From Dysidea avara (lineage: Eukaryota > Porifera > Demospongiae > Dictyoceratida > Dysideidae): a stretch of DNA of 64,000 bases. Made by a program: the position numbers and the translations under genes. Location of the stretch: NCBI RefSeq assembly GCF_963678975.1, contig NC_089274.1, positions 18,617,633 through 18,681,632 of the forward strand. Direction: 5' to 3'. Below, piece by piece: positions 1 to 33,100 of the stretch (within the stretch, counting starts at the first letter, position 1; each line of letters opens with the position of its first letter). The notes beneath the pieces are model-generated. The model was not told the DNA's origin, did not search any database, and was given only the letters and a program-made list of their open reading frames with translations.

Positions 1-319
1 GAGATAAGGATGACAGGTTTATTTATCTAGATAACAGTAAACTTCCATAAATTACTTGTATACCAAAGAATATCTGATGGTATAGACACCTCCTGGGGGC
101 TCCAACTCTCCTACCACTTGGAAATATTGTTAAAAACTAACATTTTTTTTACTTTTTGTACTCTTAAAATTGCAATTTGCTCACTTTACTGGTTAAAATA
201 TTGACAGTTAACTATAACAAATAATTGTTTCAATTATCGAGATATGTTAGATAATCAAGATAAGTTTAAAAGAAATATCGAGATAATATTATGTCTAAAT
301 TTGTCATTGCACACCTCTA
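1..319. mobile_element. hAT-type MITE, cut by the left window edge
   Basis: This sequence matches the interior and right end of the complete copy at 22930-23256, ending in the same terminus CACACCTCTA. About 47 bp of the left end lie outside the window. It has no coding capacity. Assignment to hAT rests on the complete copy, which has an 8-bp target duplication and a CAGAGGTGTG terminus. Confidence 0.75.
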
Positions 320-385
320 ATATTAGCATCCAATTTCAACATATACAATGGCCTGGCCAACTCAATTTTCCTTCCTCTGGCCCCG
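320..385. repeat. Short dispersed repeat, second copy near 46300-46365
   Basis: About 60 bp flanking the MITE, around the phrase TCAATTTTCC..CCTCTGGCCC, is similar to 46300-46365. It may be part of an older repeat into which the MITE at 1-319 inserted. Family unknown. Confidence 0.5.
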
Positions 386-532
386 TTACATGGAACCTTG
401 AATCAAACAACTTGTATACACAATGATTATGTTTGATTGTTACTACTTTAGATGTGCAAATGGAAATGATGAAGCTTCACCTTAGACCTGACACTTTATA
501 CATGTGCAGTAGCATTAAAGAGCAAAACTCAC

Positions 533-20472
<19,940 letters not shown>

Positions 20473-21164
20473 TTTGACTAGATTTTTGATGTGGAGCAGA
20501 CGGTACCGACTGGCGGTAAAATGCACACAAAATTCCACTTCATATCACGTGATGCTTACTCGTAACTGACATAAACACGTAAGAGGCGTTCGGCTGAACC
20601 TCAAAATAAATGCATATCGACACAAGCAGCAGAGAAAATATTAATAGGCTGATTGCTATGGCTGTACCTAGGTAAATAATGGCTTGAATCTCATAATGGA
20701 ATTGCACCACCCACAGCATGCCTGAGAGGACAGGAAGTATAATTTATTTGGAGTGAACTATTACACCAAATTTCTAAAAGGTTAACCACTGCCCTGTACA
20801 TGTCCGTACACCACAGACCCTGCTGCTGGGCTTATTGATTAGTGGTTGTGAGTGGCAATATTGTCACAGGACAGTCACAATGACACCTGTATCCATCACC
20901 TAGCCTGCATTTAACTAGCTTGAGATTGTCAGTACTAACAAGGGCTTTATTCTGAAAAAAAAAGAAAGAAATAAAACACACACACTTAGTCCCAGAGGAT
21001 GCTTTGAAATAATTGCTACAACATACACCAATACACATGCAGTAGTTGGCAAAGACTATAAGGGAACAGCTTTAACAATTACTATAAGTGAAATGATAAT
21101 GATTGGATGATGAGTCAGAGAGTAATCATGTTAAAGTAGCTATACTAGTTGATAGCAGTTACTT
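20473..21164. other. Spacer between the PARP1 stop and the LDLa-gene start
   Basis: 692 bp separating two minus-strand genes. It must contain the PARP1 3' UTR and the LDLa-gene promoter. I see no clear AATAAA on the minus strand close to the PARP1 stop and no convincing core promoter element. Confidence 0.5.
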
Positions 21165-24100
21165 CTACTTGTAACAGAACTTCAACTTTAGTAGATACTT
21201 CATGTTAATCTGAGCCACATCATAAACAATGTACCTGACAATGTTGTCAAGGAAATATCCATACATTAATCAATGCCATGCAAGCTTTACATGCAATCAC
21301 TGCCGACAATATTCAACAAACCCACACAAGACCACCCTACACTACATGGTAAAAAATAAAATCTACGGTAACATTAAACGTCAACATGCAACACACTAGA
21401 CAGTTAAGGATACTCATTATATAGCAGTGAGGTGCCACTGACACTTGATGACGATGATGTTCCCATGGGAACTTCCACACCTCCATCTAGTATCCTAGTA
21501 CCTGCTGGATCAGGTTGAGTGTTACCTAATCCTGTATGAGGATCACATGATCTGTGATGTAATGTTGTGCATCAATAAGATAATACAACCTTTAACACTG
21601 TGTTTTCCTTGTGGGAGTTTTGTGACATTTTCTGCATGAGTCTTCTCACATCTAAAACAACACACTCTAAGTTTATCTTACATAATTACATGACTTTTGT
21701 AATGCATTAGTATGCATGTGGGTAGTTAGGGGCTTATGGATTTTGACTATGTACAAGTGGCAGCAAAGCCGGGAGCAGGAAGCATACTGTAGACTCTCTG
21801 CTCCAATTTAATGTCTGAATAATTACACCTATAGTCTGTTATTGGGAACTGAGTTTGCATCTGATGATGATATAAAAACTGCACTGCAGAGGAAACGTGA
21901 GCATTTTCAGTGGTAATTGTGTGGCACTAAAATTCCAACAAGTAGAAGAAAAATTAGGAATTTTAAGTTGGATTAGGGATCAAAGAAAAAAAAGGTAGTT
22001 AAACAAGGGAATAGCTACAAAGTGGTGAAACAAGGAAGGTTGCCCTTACCTGCAGATATACTAGTGGACATCTAATCCCTAACCCTTCCTTGTTTCGCCA
22101 CTTTTTAGCTATTTCCTTTTTCACTACCTTTTTCTTTGATCCGTAATCCAACTTTTAATTCCTAATATTTCCTTCTACTTGTCTGTATTTTTTATAACAC
22201 AATTATGACAAATGAACTAGCACATACTGCATTAAAAGAAAGAATAGTGCCAAAAATGCCATTAAGTAATTTTGTATCAGAACAAAGAACAGTACAAGAG
22301 GCATCTTTGCAATCAATCCAGTCGTTACAGTGAAAGACAACACAGCTGCAGGGAAGCTGCAGCACGCTATCACAAATTGACAACTTACATTGTCAGCAAA
22401 AAGAACTGGAACACAAAGGAGGACAAAGGCAAGTCTATGATATGTGTATTGTACATACTATGGTTGGCAAAAAGGCTCATCTTGGGATGAAGCGACATCA
22501 AACAGTGAAGAAATCGAGCCCATAGCCTTATCCATTGTTGAGTTACGCTTGGCTGGAGGCATCAGTTAGTCAGTCAGTCAGTCAGCATAAAATTCTGTTA
22601 AACAGAGAATTTTAAAAATTCCATAGAAGCTTTTTGGAAGGGTTTGTGGTTGGTATGAAGACATTTTTGGGCTTACCTAACCAATACTGCCAAGCTTTCA
22701 TGAAGGGAAATTGAGGCTGATTTTAGGCTGATATTTTTGGCTGGAAAAGCCCACTTCTTCATGATCCCTAATATACAGTACTGCCATACTGTATGACATG
22801 CAATCAACTTGTTTGTTAGATAGTACAATGAAACTTGTTGGCTTGTACAAAAAAAAAATGTTTAGTGCTCCCTTTAACCTCATACCCATAGCTGGTATTG
22901 CAATAGATTAAGTATGCTATACTGTGTAGCAGAGGTGTGTGATATGTTCGATTATCGAGATATCATAAAACTTATCGAGATAAGAATGATAGGTTTATTA
23001 GTCCAGGTAATAGTAAACTCTGTAAATTATTTGTATACCTTATGGTATAGGCACCTCCTGGGGGCTTCAACTCTCCTACCACTTTGGAACAGTGTTAAGA
23101 CTAACATTTTCACTTTTTTATAGTCTTTAAATTGCAATTTGCTCACTTTACTGGTTAAAATAAATAATTGTTTCAGTTATTGAGATATTTTAGATAATCG
23201 AGATAAGTTCAAAGGAAATATCAAGATAAGTCTAAATTAGTCATCGCACACCTCTACTGTGTAGTGTGTACAAGTACATACGTGTGTGATAGGAATTTTA
23301 ATATTTCTACACAAGCAAAGTCACTTACATGTTCCCCAATGCTACTTCACACAGTAGCACAAGACCAACATTTTTACTGCGACTTGTGAAACAATAGTTA
23401 GCAGACTAGAACACATCATATGTAACAAAACAAGTCATTACAAATTACCAAACCTTGGAGGCCATATCTATAAGACAAGGAAATGATATGAGCAATTTAA
23501 AAATAACTCATTACACTCACCAGCAAAGTACACTCCTTTCCCAAACATGTATCCAGTCTATTAAAAATAATGTTGTTACTATGGCGATGCTGACATCACT
23601 ATTGGTCATGCTTACCACTGGTGCCTCTGGAGGAGCAATCCTCAGACCCTGAGATAAGATGCCGGCAAAATTGGTCGTCCGTGATCCATGCCAGAGTAGC
23701 TTCCGATTGGGCAGTTTCCTGAAGGGCTTATAGCGCTTAGATTCTCCATGTCTTTCAATGTTAAACACTTCTAATAGTTCTAGTGCATAAGAGCTGTGTG
23801 TGGGTGCATGTGTGTTGGTAACATATTCCTTGATCATCTCAAACTCATCACAGTCTTTAGACAGGACCTGAAACACAGCACCAACATGACAATTCGTCTT
23901 TCTAATCTACTAAGGTACTAGGTGATAGGTACATGTATCACACAGCATGGTATAGGGTTCCCCCCCAAATCAAAAGAATGCTCGCAAAAACACTGCAGTT
24001 AAAAAACTTTATAGCCTTCACAGAAGAGTCTTACTGTACTAATGTCAAATCCCTAAAACTTGGAAATCCTTACACAAACACCAATATTTACATCACTGAA

Positions 24101-27100
24101 ACGAGACTTTTTGGTCTTCCTTCCTGACTACAGTCAAAATGACAGAAGCTAAACATACAGCCTCCATTTTACATCACAATAACAAACATCTTCAGTTCTC
24201 TGAACCTTACCTTTTCCTTTACCTTTCATCTTCAATTCTTCTCATGTGAGAAAACCACACCAATGTGTTGATTTTACACTTTCCTTATATATGTAGGAAA
24301 CACCATCAATTGATAGAATATTAGTGCATGAAATTTATATTGCAAACAAATTTGTATGTAGCTAAATGCCACAAAATTAATTGAAATACTATTGTAAGAG
24401 AAGTAGATAGCTGCACTTGAGATGACTAAATGATCCAGCTACACTCATAATGATCAATTTTGAGAATATATTACACAGCTACCATGCCCCTTAACAATAA
24501 TTCATGTAGCATACTTCTAACAGAGGTTCACTTGAAATCATCAGTGATATCTAGATACTCTATTAAACCAGTCATCCTAATACAACAGCCATGTATGATT
24601 TTTAATACAACGGTGTACTGTAGTGTGTACAGGGCATTACAAAATTTAAGGGAGTGTCAATTGGGAAAAATAATAATTTCTTCTAGTCTGCTAATGAATA
24701 ACATTACAGAGGAGATCTTAATGTGATAGCTACCACTATACACATTAATACTTACTGTAATGTTTGTATTCAATTTCTCATAGTTGGCATCAATTGGGTT
24801 CTTGGTTTTATCCTCAGCTGCCTCATCTCGTAGCAAGTTGTATGCCACCTCGATCTCAAGCAAATTGTCCAACATTTCTGTCTTTGCCTACACAAGAAAA
24901 CATGATGGCACACTTAATAGTTATCATACTGGAAATTTGTGAATTGTATATACTACGCATCCTCAAAGCAGCACACACACACACAAAAAAAATCTGTGGG
25001 CCATTAGACATATTGGATCTGGGGTATTCTCTGGAGATATCCTAAAACATGCTCATTCTAAACAGATGTCACAAATCAACACAAATACTCTCCAAAACGT
25101 CAATGGTGAGGGTGTTATGGCAATATTATGCATTTGTCCTCCTAAAAATACAGTCTTCACATTTTGTACATCTTACAAATTCCAGATAGCTACAATGCAC
25201 ACTAGCAACCCATCCTAACCTTCATTATAACATAACACTACCAGCCAGCTATGGCTAGAGGCATCACAATTTTTCCTATATCTACAGTGGAATTTCAATT
25301 ATCTGGACCCCACTTACTCCAATTTTCAATCTACAGAAATGACTACTCTATTAGAGTAGTGACTGTTCTATTAGGGTGGTTGAAATACTGATATTTTTAA
25401 AAACTTTGTTATTTTAAGGTTATTTATACATAGTTTCAGAGATACAGACTTTCCAGATTTATGGACTACCCCTGGTCTCAAGGGGTTCAGAAAGCTGAAG
25501 TTCCACTGTATGATGCATGGCTTTTAATGTACCATAGAAGCTAGGTTTTCTAAACCCCAAGCAATAACATGCTTAGGTATGTGAATTGTCCATATAAATA
25601 CAGCCCATTCACTGTATGCACTTATACATTCTACTCACATAGAACACACTTCTACTTCTAAATACTCCAATAGAACAGGTCTATTATGCTACCTGTTCCA
25701 CCCCTAGCACAGCCCTACCTTAATAAACTCTTCATCATCCAAAAGAGGTGGTGACTGCATACCAAAGTCATGAGGTATTAGTGTGTAGAATCGATTGGAA
25801 GCATCCAACAACTTGTTTGGGTTCTTGTCCCCTTGTAACTCCTCGAGAGCTTCAGTCAACACTAGGTAGGCACTATCAATCTGTTTCCTGCTCAACTTGC
25901 CCAATGGCATCTTGTTAACATCAATCTGTGAGTTAAGAAACGACATCAATAAAAGGGACATCATGGATATATGGTGACATCTGGGTAGCCACACCATCAA
26001 TTTATTGCTCATTTCAAAATGAAATAACCACATCTCAATGCACTCCCATATAATCACATAAGCACCAAGGCCTTTTCAGTTAGTATGTTCTACCTGTTAC
26101 GTAGTATTACATGCAAAGAACAGTACAAGAAGTGCTTATGCTTTGGGTAAGTCCACAAACAAGTAAATTAAGTAGGGATCAGAAAGTAGTCCAACAAATA
26201 AGGGAGGTCATCAGTCACCTACACTTTCAGATAAATGTCCACTAGTATAGCTGCAGTTGTAGATGACTTCCTTTGTTTCACTACTTTATATTTCTATGAT
26301 CTCTATTCAAATGCAAAATTTCCCTTGTACTTGTTGTTCTACTGAATGTTGTCACAACAAGATGACTACTTCACCTCAAATTCTAGCAGTACGTTCTTCA
26401 TCCTGTCCACATCAAATATCATTTTGATGAGGTTCTGTATCTCAGGAACTAATTGTGATGTGCTCCCAGCAGTCACCATCCTATCAGCAAGATCATCATC
26501 TCCCTACAAGTGTAATGAAAACTGAACCGAGGAATAAATTATACTACACAAACTTAACATAGCTAATTTCTACGATACAACTGAGCGTACAGTGGAACCT
26601 CGGGGGACCCCACTTATCCGGATTCTCAGTTAACTGAACTACGGAAATGACTGCTGTATTATAATAGGGTAGTTGAAAATGCTGATATTTTAAAGATTAT
26701 CATACAGTACGATAGTACTGGATAGTAGGAACATTGAAGGTATGGGGCGATCCGTGATATAATATAACCCAAAAACCTGCCGCGATTTTTCCTCACAATG
26801 ACATGACAGTATTGGTTGGGTAAAACCAAGCCCAAAAGTGTCTTCAGATCAACCCGAAATGTTTCTGTCAAGTTGCTACAGAATTTTTTTTTTAATTATT
26901 CAATGGAATTTTCTACTGCCTTCCCGCCTGACGCCTTCAGTCAAGCGTAGCGGAAAACTGGCTACAGCTACAGCCCTAATTCTTTCGCAGAAACGTTTCT
27001 AGCCCACTTAAGAAAAAACCTTTGGTATATTGATAAACATACAATGCTTGCACTATTGTCTTACCTTTTATCCTTCTTTACCATGAGCATCAGTCAATGT

Positions 27101-30100
27101 TCTACCGCTGAGTGTTAATAGGCTACAGTACAGCTTGCATCTACCAGTGTATATTGCATCAAACTATTCGAATACACGTGGTCGCCGGTTGCTCCAAACT
27201 ATTTGAACACATGCATATGTGACTCACTGTTGATATCAATCAGTGAGAGCAACTCACGGCAAACTTATTTATTAACAATGTTAAACTGAGTCAGGTCATC
27301 CAGGTCCCGCTTTACATATTATTCGGGTATGACCCCACGTCTAAATTAAACGTGGACATGTTACCACATGTCATAGCGTAGCCCTGCTTCTTTTGAGCTA
27401 CGCCCACTTACGTAAATTACTGTCTGTAGACATATGGTAGCCACACCCATTCATCAGTCTGTAGGTATGCACGAATCCACGTCCATTATTGTCTGCAGGC
27501 TTATGTAGAGCCACGCCCACTGATAAGTTGTTATTGTATGAGTCATAATCTAGTATAATAGTGCTGTGATTAACTCTTTTAGTGACTGGTTTTGTGAAAA
27601 GTAGGCTATTTAGTGGTCATCAGCTTGCAAAAAAACTTCACAAACAAGTATAAGAAAAAATTAGGAATTTTAAGGGACAGTGTATAGTGCTGCAATAAAA
27701 AGTACTGAAACAAGCTGGATCAGAGTAGTACGTAATGTCCAAATACTGTAAAACAATAAGAAGTGAATATCCCTACTGTGCATTGAGTATAGCACAGTAG
27801 GAATATTCACTTTCTTATTGTTTTACAGTATTTGGACATTACGTACTACTCCGATCCAGCTTGTTTCAGTAATTTTCATTGCAGCACTATACACTGTCCA
27901 CACTCTAATTTAAAATTCCTAATTTTTTCTTATACTTGTTTTACATACAGTTTCATAGATATGGACTTTTCAGACTTATGGACCACCCCTGGTTCCAAGG
28001 GGTTCTGATAACTGAGGTTCCACTGTATTTCATAAAGCTACAAACAATGTATGCACTTTAGAGCTCTTAACTCCACTGATTGACACCAATTCTAAATAAC
28101 AGGCTTAACAATAATTGTGACCACGTTTTGGCTTTCATTGCTGTGCATGAACCAAGTAGAATGTTTTTACGATTCACTGTGTTGCTGTTACTGTAAAGCT
28201 GATTGATAGCTTGAATTGTTTTTTTCTGGTGTGTCATATATTTGGTGCACACGTACTATTAGAGTAGTTACTTTTAGGTTTCAACAAAAATTGATATATC
28301 AAAAACCTTTACCAAGAAGGTTGGGGCTATTAAGAGTAATCAAGTACTGTATAAACTCTATTACTGGTAAACCCAGTTACTGCAGCTCTCTTGGTACATG
28401 CCTATACTGCTGGAGGATTAAATTACAACTGGATCTGAGATTTTTACTGCATTTTTACGGAGGCTTCTTGCTGGATGGTACTTGCAGTACAACTTCTCCT
28501 TGTGGTCTCACCTGTCCGTAGTCAATCTCCAGAGGGTAGAACTTGTTGGGATATTTCACAAAATTCTTCACGTTACCCCACATGTTGCCCGTCTTGGACA
28601 GGTACAGCTCTTCAAACATTGCTATGGCTTCAGTGCTGATCCTACCAAAATCCTATATAAGGTAGTAGTACATATATGGTGTCAAAACTTGAATGACTAC
28701 AATATAGCAAACATGTGAACACTACACACAAACTAATCAACACACATATATTAACTGTTGTTACACACTTCAAGTTTGTTCCCTCCAATAGAGGTACCAA
28801 CTCGTCCCCAAGATCTGAAGAGTAAATAGCTACAAAGAAAAATTGATCAAATATGATCACAAGAATGATAAACTGTAGTACAGAGCACTGCTTAGGTGGC
28901 TTGTTGAAGTGTAAATGTGCACACTATCTACGTGCGTGTGAGTGCGAGCGAGCATGTATGCATGTACATTCATATAACTCATGCTATTACACACTTACTG
29001 GCTCTTAGCATCGGACTCTAATATCTGCAGTTTGTAGTAAGAGTTGGATCCTCTCTGGATATCCACCATCCCCAGTACAGCATTGTACACTACTCCACTG
29101 ACCTCATACACGTGATGTGTCCGCTCAAGACCTGCAGCGGCCACAAGTGTACACCTCACATTATATTATGCCATCCAGTACTACATGCTATATAGACAGT
29201 ATGCCACAAACGTACACACTATAAGGTACATAGAGAACTGCTGTAATAACATCACTGTGTAATACCAGGGTTGGATCCAGGAGGGTTCTGAAGTTAGTCA
29301 AGTACATGTATACTCAGGATTGATTATTGCAAGGTATCAAAGTACTCTAATAATGCAGTCAACTACAATAGTCATATATTGTATTTTTTCAAGTTACAGT
29401 GTGCATAGATTACCTGACATTTTTTCCTCACCAGTCCCCAAAATGACATCCATTTATGCAGTCTACGTTTCAAGCTTCTCTATAGCTCCACCTCTTAATT
29501 AAAGCCCCACAAAACTTTTTGGGAGTATGTTTACACAATAGAGGCATACATGGTGACATTAGGTAGGGTAGCTTAATTCCTTTAGTCTAAAACTACATAT
29601 CGATTGACAGCCTTATTTACTGGGCCAGGGCCTGAAATTATGTTTTGGAAATGGTCTGATGTGGTTGGACATACTCAATAGTATTGTACAAAAACTTTCT
29701 AAAAGTGTTCAGACATCAGCCAGAAATGGTCAGAAAATGGAAGATGCCCGACCATAATTTCAGGCTCTGCTGAGCTACTTGAGGAAGTTTAAATGAACAC
29801 TGTAACTACAGAGGCTCACTTGTTATGAAGCAATGAACAACAACGATCAAGTTTTCTGTGATTCAATCTTCTTGCCACCAATCGTGGGTTTACCCTCACA
29901 CTAAGGGATGCAGCCAAAACTCGCCATGTAAGCAACTTTTCATTAATAAACACACAAACTATTTACATACCTTTATGAATGATCCATAACTCCATGGTGG
30001 GTACTCCTATTGACTTGCTATAAGTTCCATTCGATTTGCCATTAAATTTTGAATCAGACCATTTAAGACTCGCGTGATCAAACCATACGTATCATTTTAT

Positions 30101-33100
30101 TCCTTATCACATTACGAGTAGAATGATGTAAATTGCATAGCCATAGGTACTACACTTCAAAAGTTACAATGCTTTGCTTACAGCCACCCGTATTCGCCTA
30201 CATGTATAACAAGTATAATTTTTTTTTGAATTTTCAACTAGAGTAGGGACCATAGCACATCGGTAAAAAGTACTGAAACAAGCTGGAGTAGTGCACGATA
30301 TTAAATCACAGTAAAACAATAAGAAGTGTTGTGCATTTGGTAGTTTGAGCACAGTAGGGATATAACACTTCTTAGTGATTTAATATCGTGCACTACTCCA
30401 GCTTGTTTCAGTACTTTTATCGATGTGCTATGGTCCCTACTCTAGTTGAAAATTCCAATTTTTTTTTTTGTGTACTTGTTTGGTAACTTTTTTTGTTAAT
30501 AATTATTATGACTGGTGATCCCACGCATACCGCATCTGAAATGGCACAAGTATCCATTATGCTTTGTTATCAGCTATGTTCAACCCGTTACACAGCATTT
30601 CAAATCAAGAACTGTTCGAAAAGCACCTCTGCAATCCACTCATACCAAAAGAAAGAAATGGTGCCGCGCGCCCCAGTTATATCAATTATCATCTGAAAAA
30701 TGAAGTATCCATTATGTTTCGTTGCCGGCTATGTTCAACCAGTTACACAGCAGTACGATTCAAGAACTGTTCAAAAAGCACCTCTGCAATCAAAATAGCC
30801 ACTATGAAAAATACAGACGATTTCCATTTTGAAGGGAAGCCATCACGTGCTACCACCAAATCGACACTTTTTGCTGTCAGCAAAGATGAATGGGACACAA
30901 AGGAGGACACTGGTAAGTCCATGAAGAATGCATTGTACGTACTGCGGTATGCCAAAAGGCACCTCTTGGGCCAAAGTGATGTCGAACAGTGAAAAAATCA
31001 AGCCCGTAGCCTTAGCCGTTATCGAGTTACGCTTGTCTGAATGCATCAGTCAGTCAGTAGAAAATATTCCATAGCAACTTGTTGAAAGTGTTTCGGGTTG
31101 ATCTGAAAGCTTGTTTGGGCTTAGTTTTACCTAACCAATACTGCCTCATCATCTGGGAAAATTGAGGTTGATTTTTGGGTGATGTTATTTCGTGGGCCAC
31201 GCCTACTCCTTTGTGGTCCCTACTATACAGTACGATAAAAATAAGGTAATCTGTCTAAAACCAGCTAATGGCATTTATATACCATATATGACCGTATTAA
31301 AGCCGGGCTCAAATACACGCAGGGGCTCAAATATACGCCAGGTACAGCTAGGGGACTGTCATAATAAACACCGGGGCTCATTTAAACGCCGGGGTGCTAA
31401 TGATATGCACTGAAAGGAGTTCTAAACTCGCATCAGCAGCTAACTATACAGTGATGTCTGGTCATCAGTGTTATGTCTTATCTTGTTCGACTATGCCTTC
31501 TCTTCTGGTGATGGCCATAGCGTATTTATCGTGGTCATTGTCATCTTTCCGCCCGACTTCCAATGTTTCTTCCAGCAGAGGAGTCCAAATGGGTTTATGT
31601 ACGTGATGGGCTATGGATTTCGTATTTCGTAGGTACTTGTACTGGCACCTGTCATTCTCAACGAGTGGCTAGTAAAAAATAAACGCCCGGGTCCAAATTA
31701 ATGCTGGTCTCGTTTAAACGCCGGGTCAAAAATGATTTATAGGAAATAAACGCCCGGGCTTCTATACGGTCATATACGGTACAAAGTGACCCAGCCTCCT
31801 AATGTAGTCACCTGCTTAATTTTTTTAAAAATTCAGCAATCATTTTAAGGCTTCCTATTCACTAACAAGTAGAAGGAAATATTAGGAATTTTAAGTTGGA
31901 TGATCAAAGAAAAATAGTGAAACAAGGGAATAGCTAAAAGTGGTGAAGTCTATAACCATGACAGGTATAGCCAACCTTCCCTGTTTCACCACTTTTTAGT
32001 TTTTCCCTGGTTTCAACTACCCAAATCCAACTTAAAATTCTTAATGTTTCTTTCTACTTGTTGATTATCTTTTTTTAAATAACATAGTTATGAACCAGTG
32101 CATACTGCATTAAATGAAAAGAATGGCACCAAGAATGCCATAAAAGTAATTTTGCATCAAAACGCACCCCAACAATCAATAACGTAACAGAAAGGGAGGT
32201 AGCCATTATGCTTTGTTTTCAGCTATGCTTTGCCCATTACACAGCGTTATACAAACAAAGAACAGTACGAGAAGTGTCTCTGCAATCAATCCAGTTACTA
32301 CACAATAGTCAACACAGCCACATCGTGCTATCCTGAACTGACACCTTGCATTGTTAGCGAAAAGAACTGCAACACAAAGGAAGACAAAGGCAAGTTCATG
32401 ATGCGCGGATTGTACATACTGCGGTTGGCGAAGACACATTTTGGGATGAAGTGACATCAAACAGTGAAGAAATCAAGCCCTGGTCAAGTTATGCTTACAT
32501 CAGTTAGTCAGTCAGTATAAAATAGAGAATTTTAAAAATTCCATAGAAATTCTTTGGAAGGGTTGGGGTTGGTCTGAAGACATTCTTGGGCTTGGCTGTG
32601 CCTAACCAATGCTGCCAAGCTGTCATGAGGGGAAATTGAGGTTGGTTTTAGGATAATATTTTTGGCTGGAAAAGCCCAGTTGTTAATGATCCCTAATATA
32701 CAGTACTGTATGAGTCCAACACAGAAACCAAACAGATAATATTTGTGATTTATTTTAGTGATGAACAGTTTCCTTATACAGTACTAACAAGGTCACCTGA
32801 TTCAGGATCTACAACAGCTCCACCCTTCACAGCAAACTTCTTGACTCTTGAGAACTCTGGACCTGCAGCAAAGAGCAAATATGGTAAGCAGAAAACCAAA
32901 TTCATTGCAATTAACCACATTTCTAATATATAAGAACATGACATATGCTAGTTTATTTTTTATTTTTGCTTCAAGATCACAAGTATTCATTGCAGTTAGG
33001 CATTAACACTTACCAAAAGACTTGCCAAATGATTTGCCAGATGACTTGAACTTCGATTTCTCCTCCTTGACCTGTCCGCCAAACTTGTCCATGGACTTCA

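Noticed and set aside
20832-21038. Small cysteine-containing reading frame just downstream of PARP1
   Set aside because: No splice context, domain or codon pattern; it lies in the PARP1/LDLa-gene spacer.
28769-28829. Alternative acceptor inside the PARP1 WGR exon (TTCAG before ATCTTGG)
   Set aside because: The upstream acceptor at 28830 restores the conserved Y-L-L-F-R-S residues before W-G-R and keeps phase, so it was preferred.
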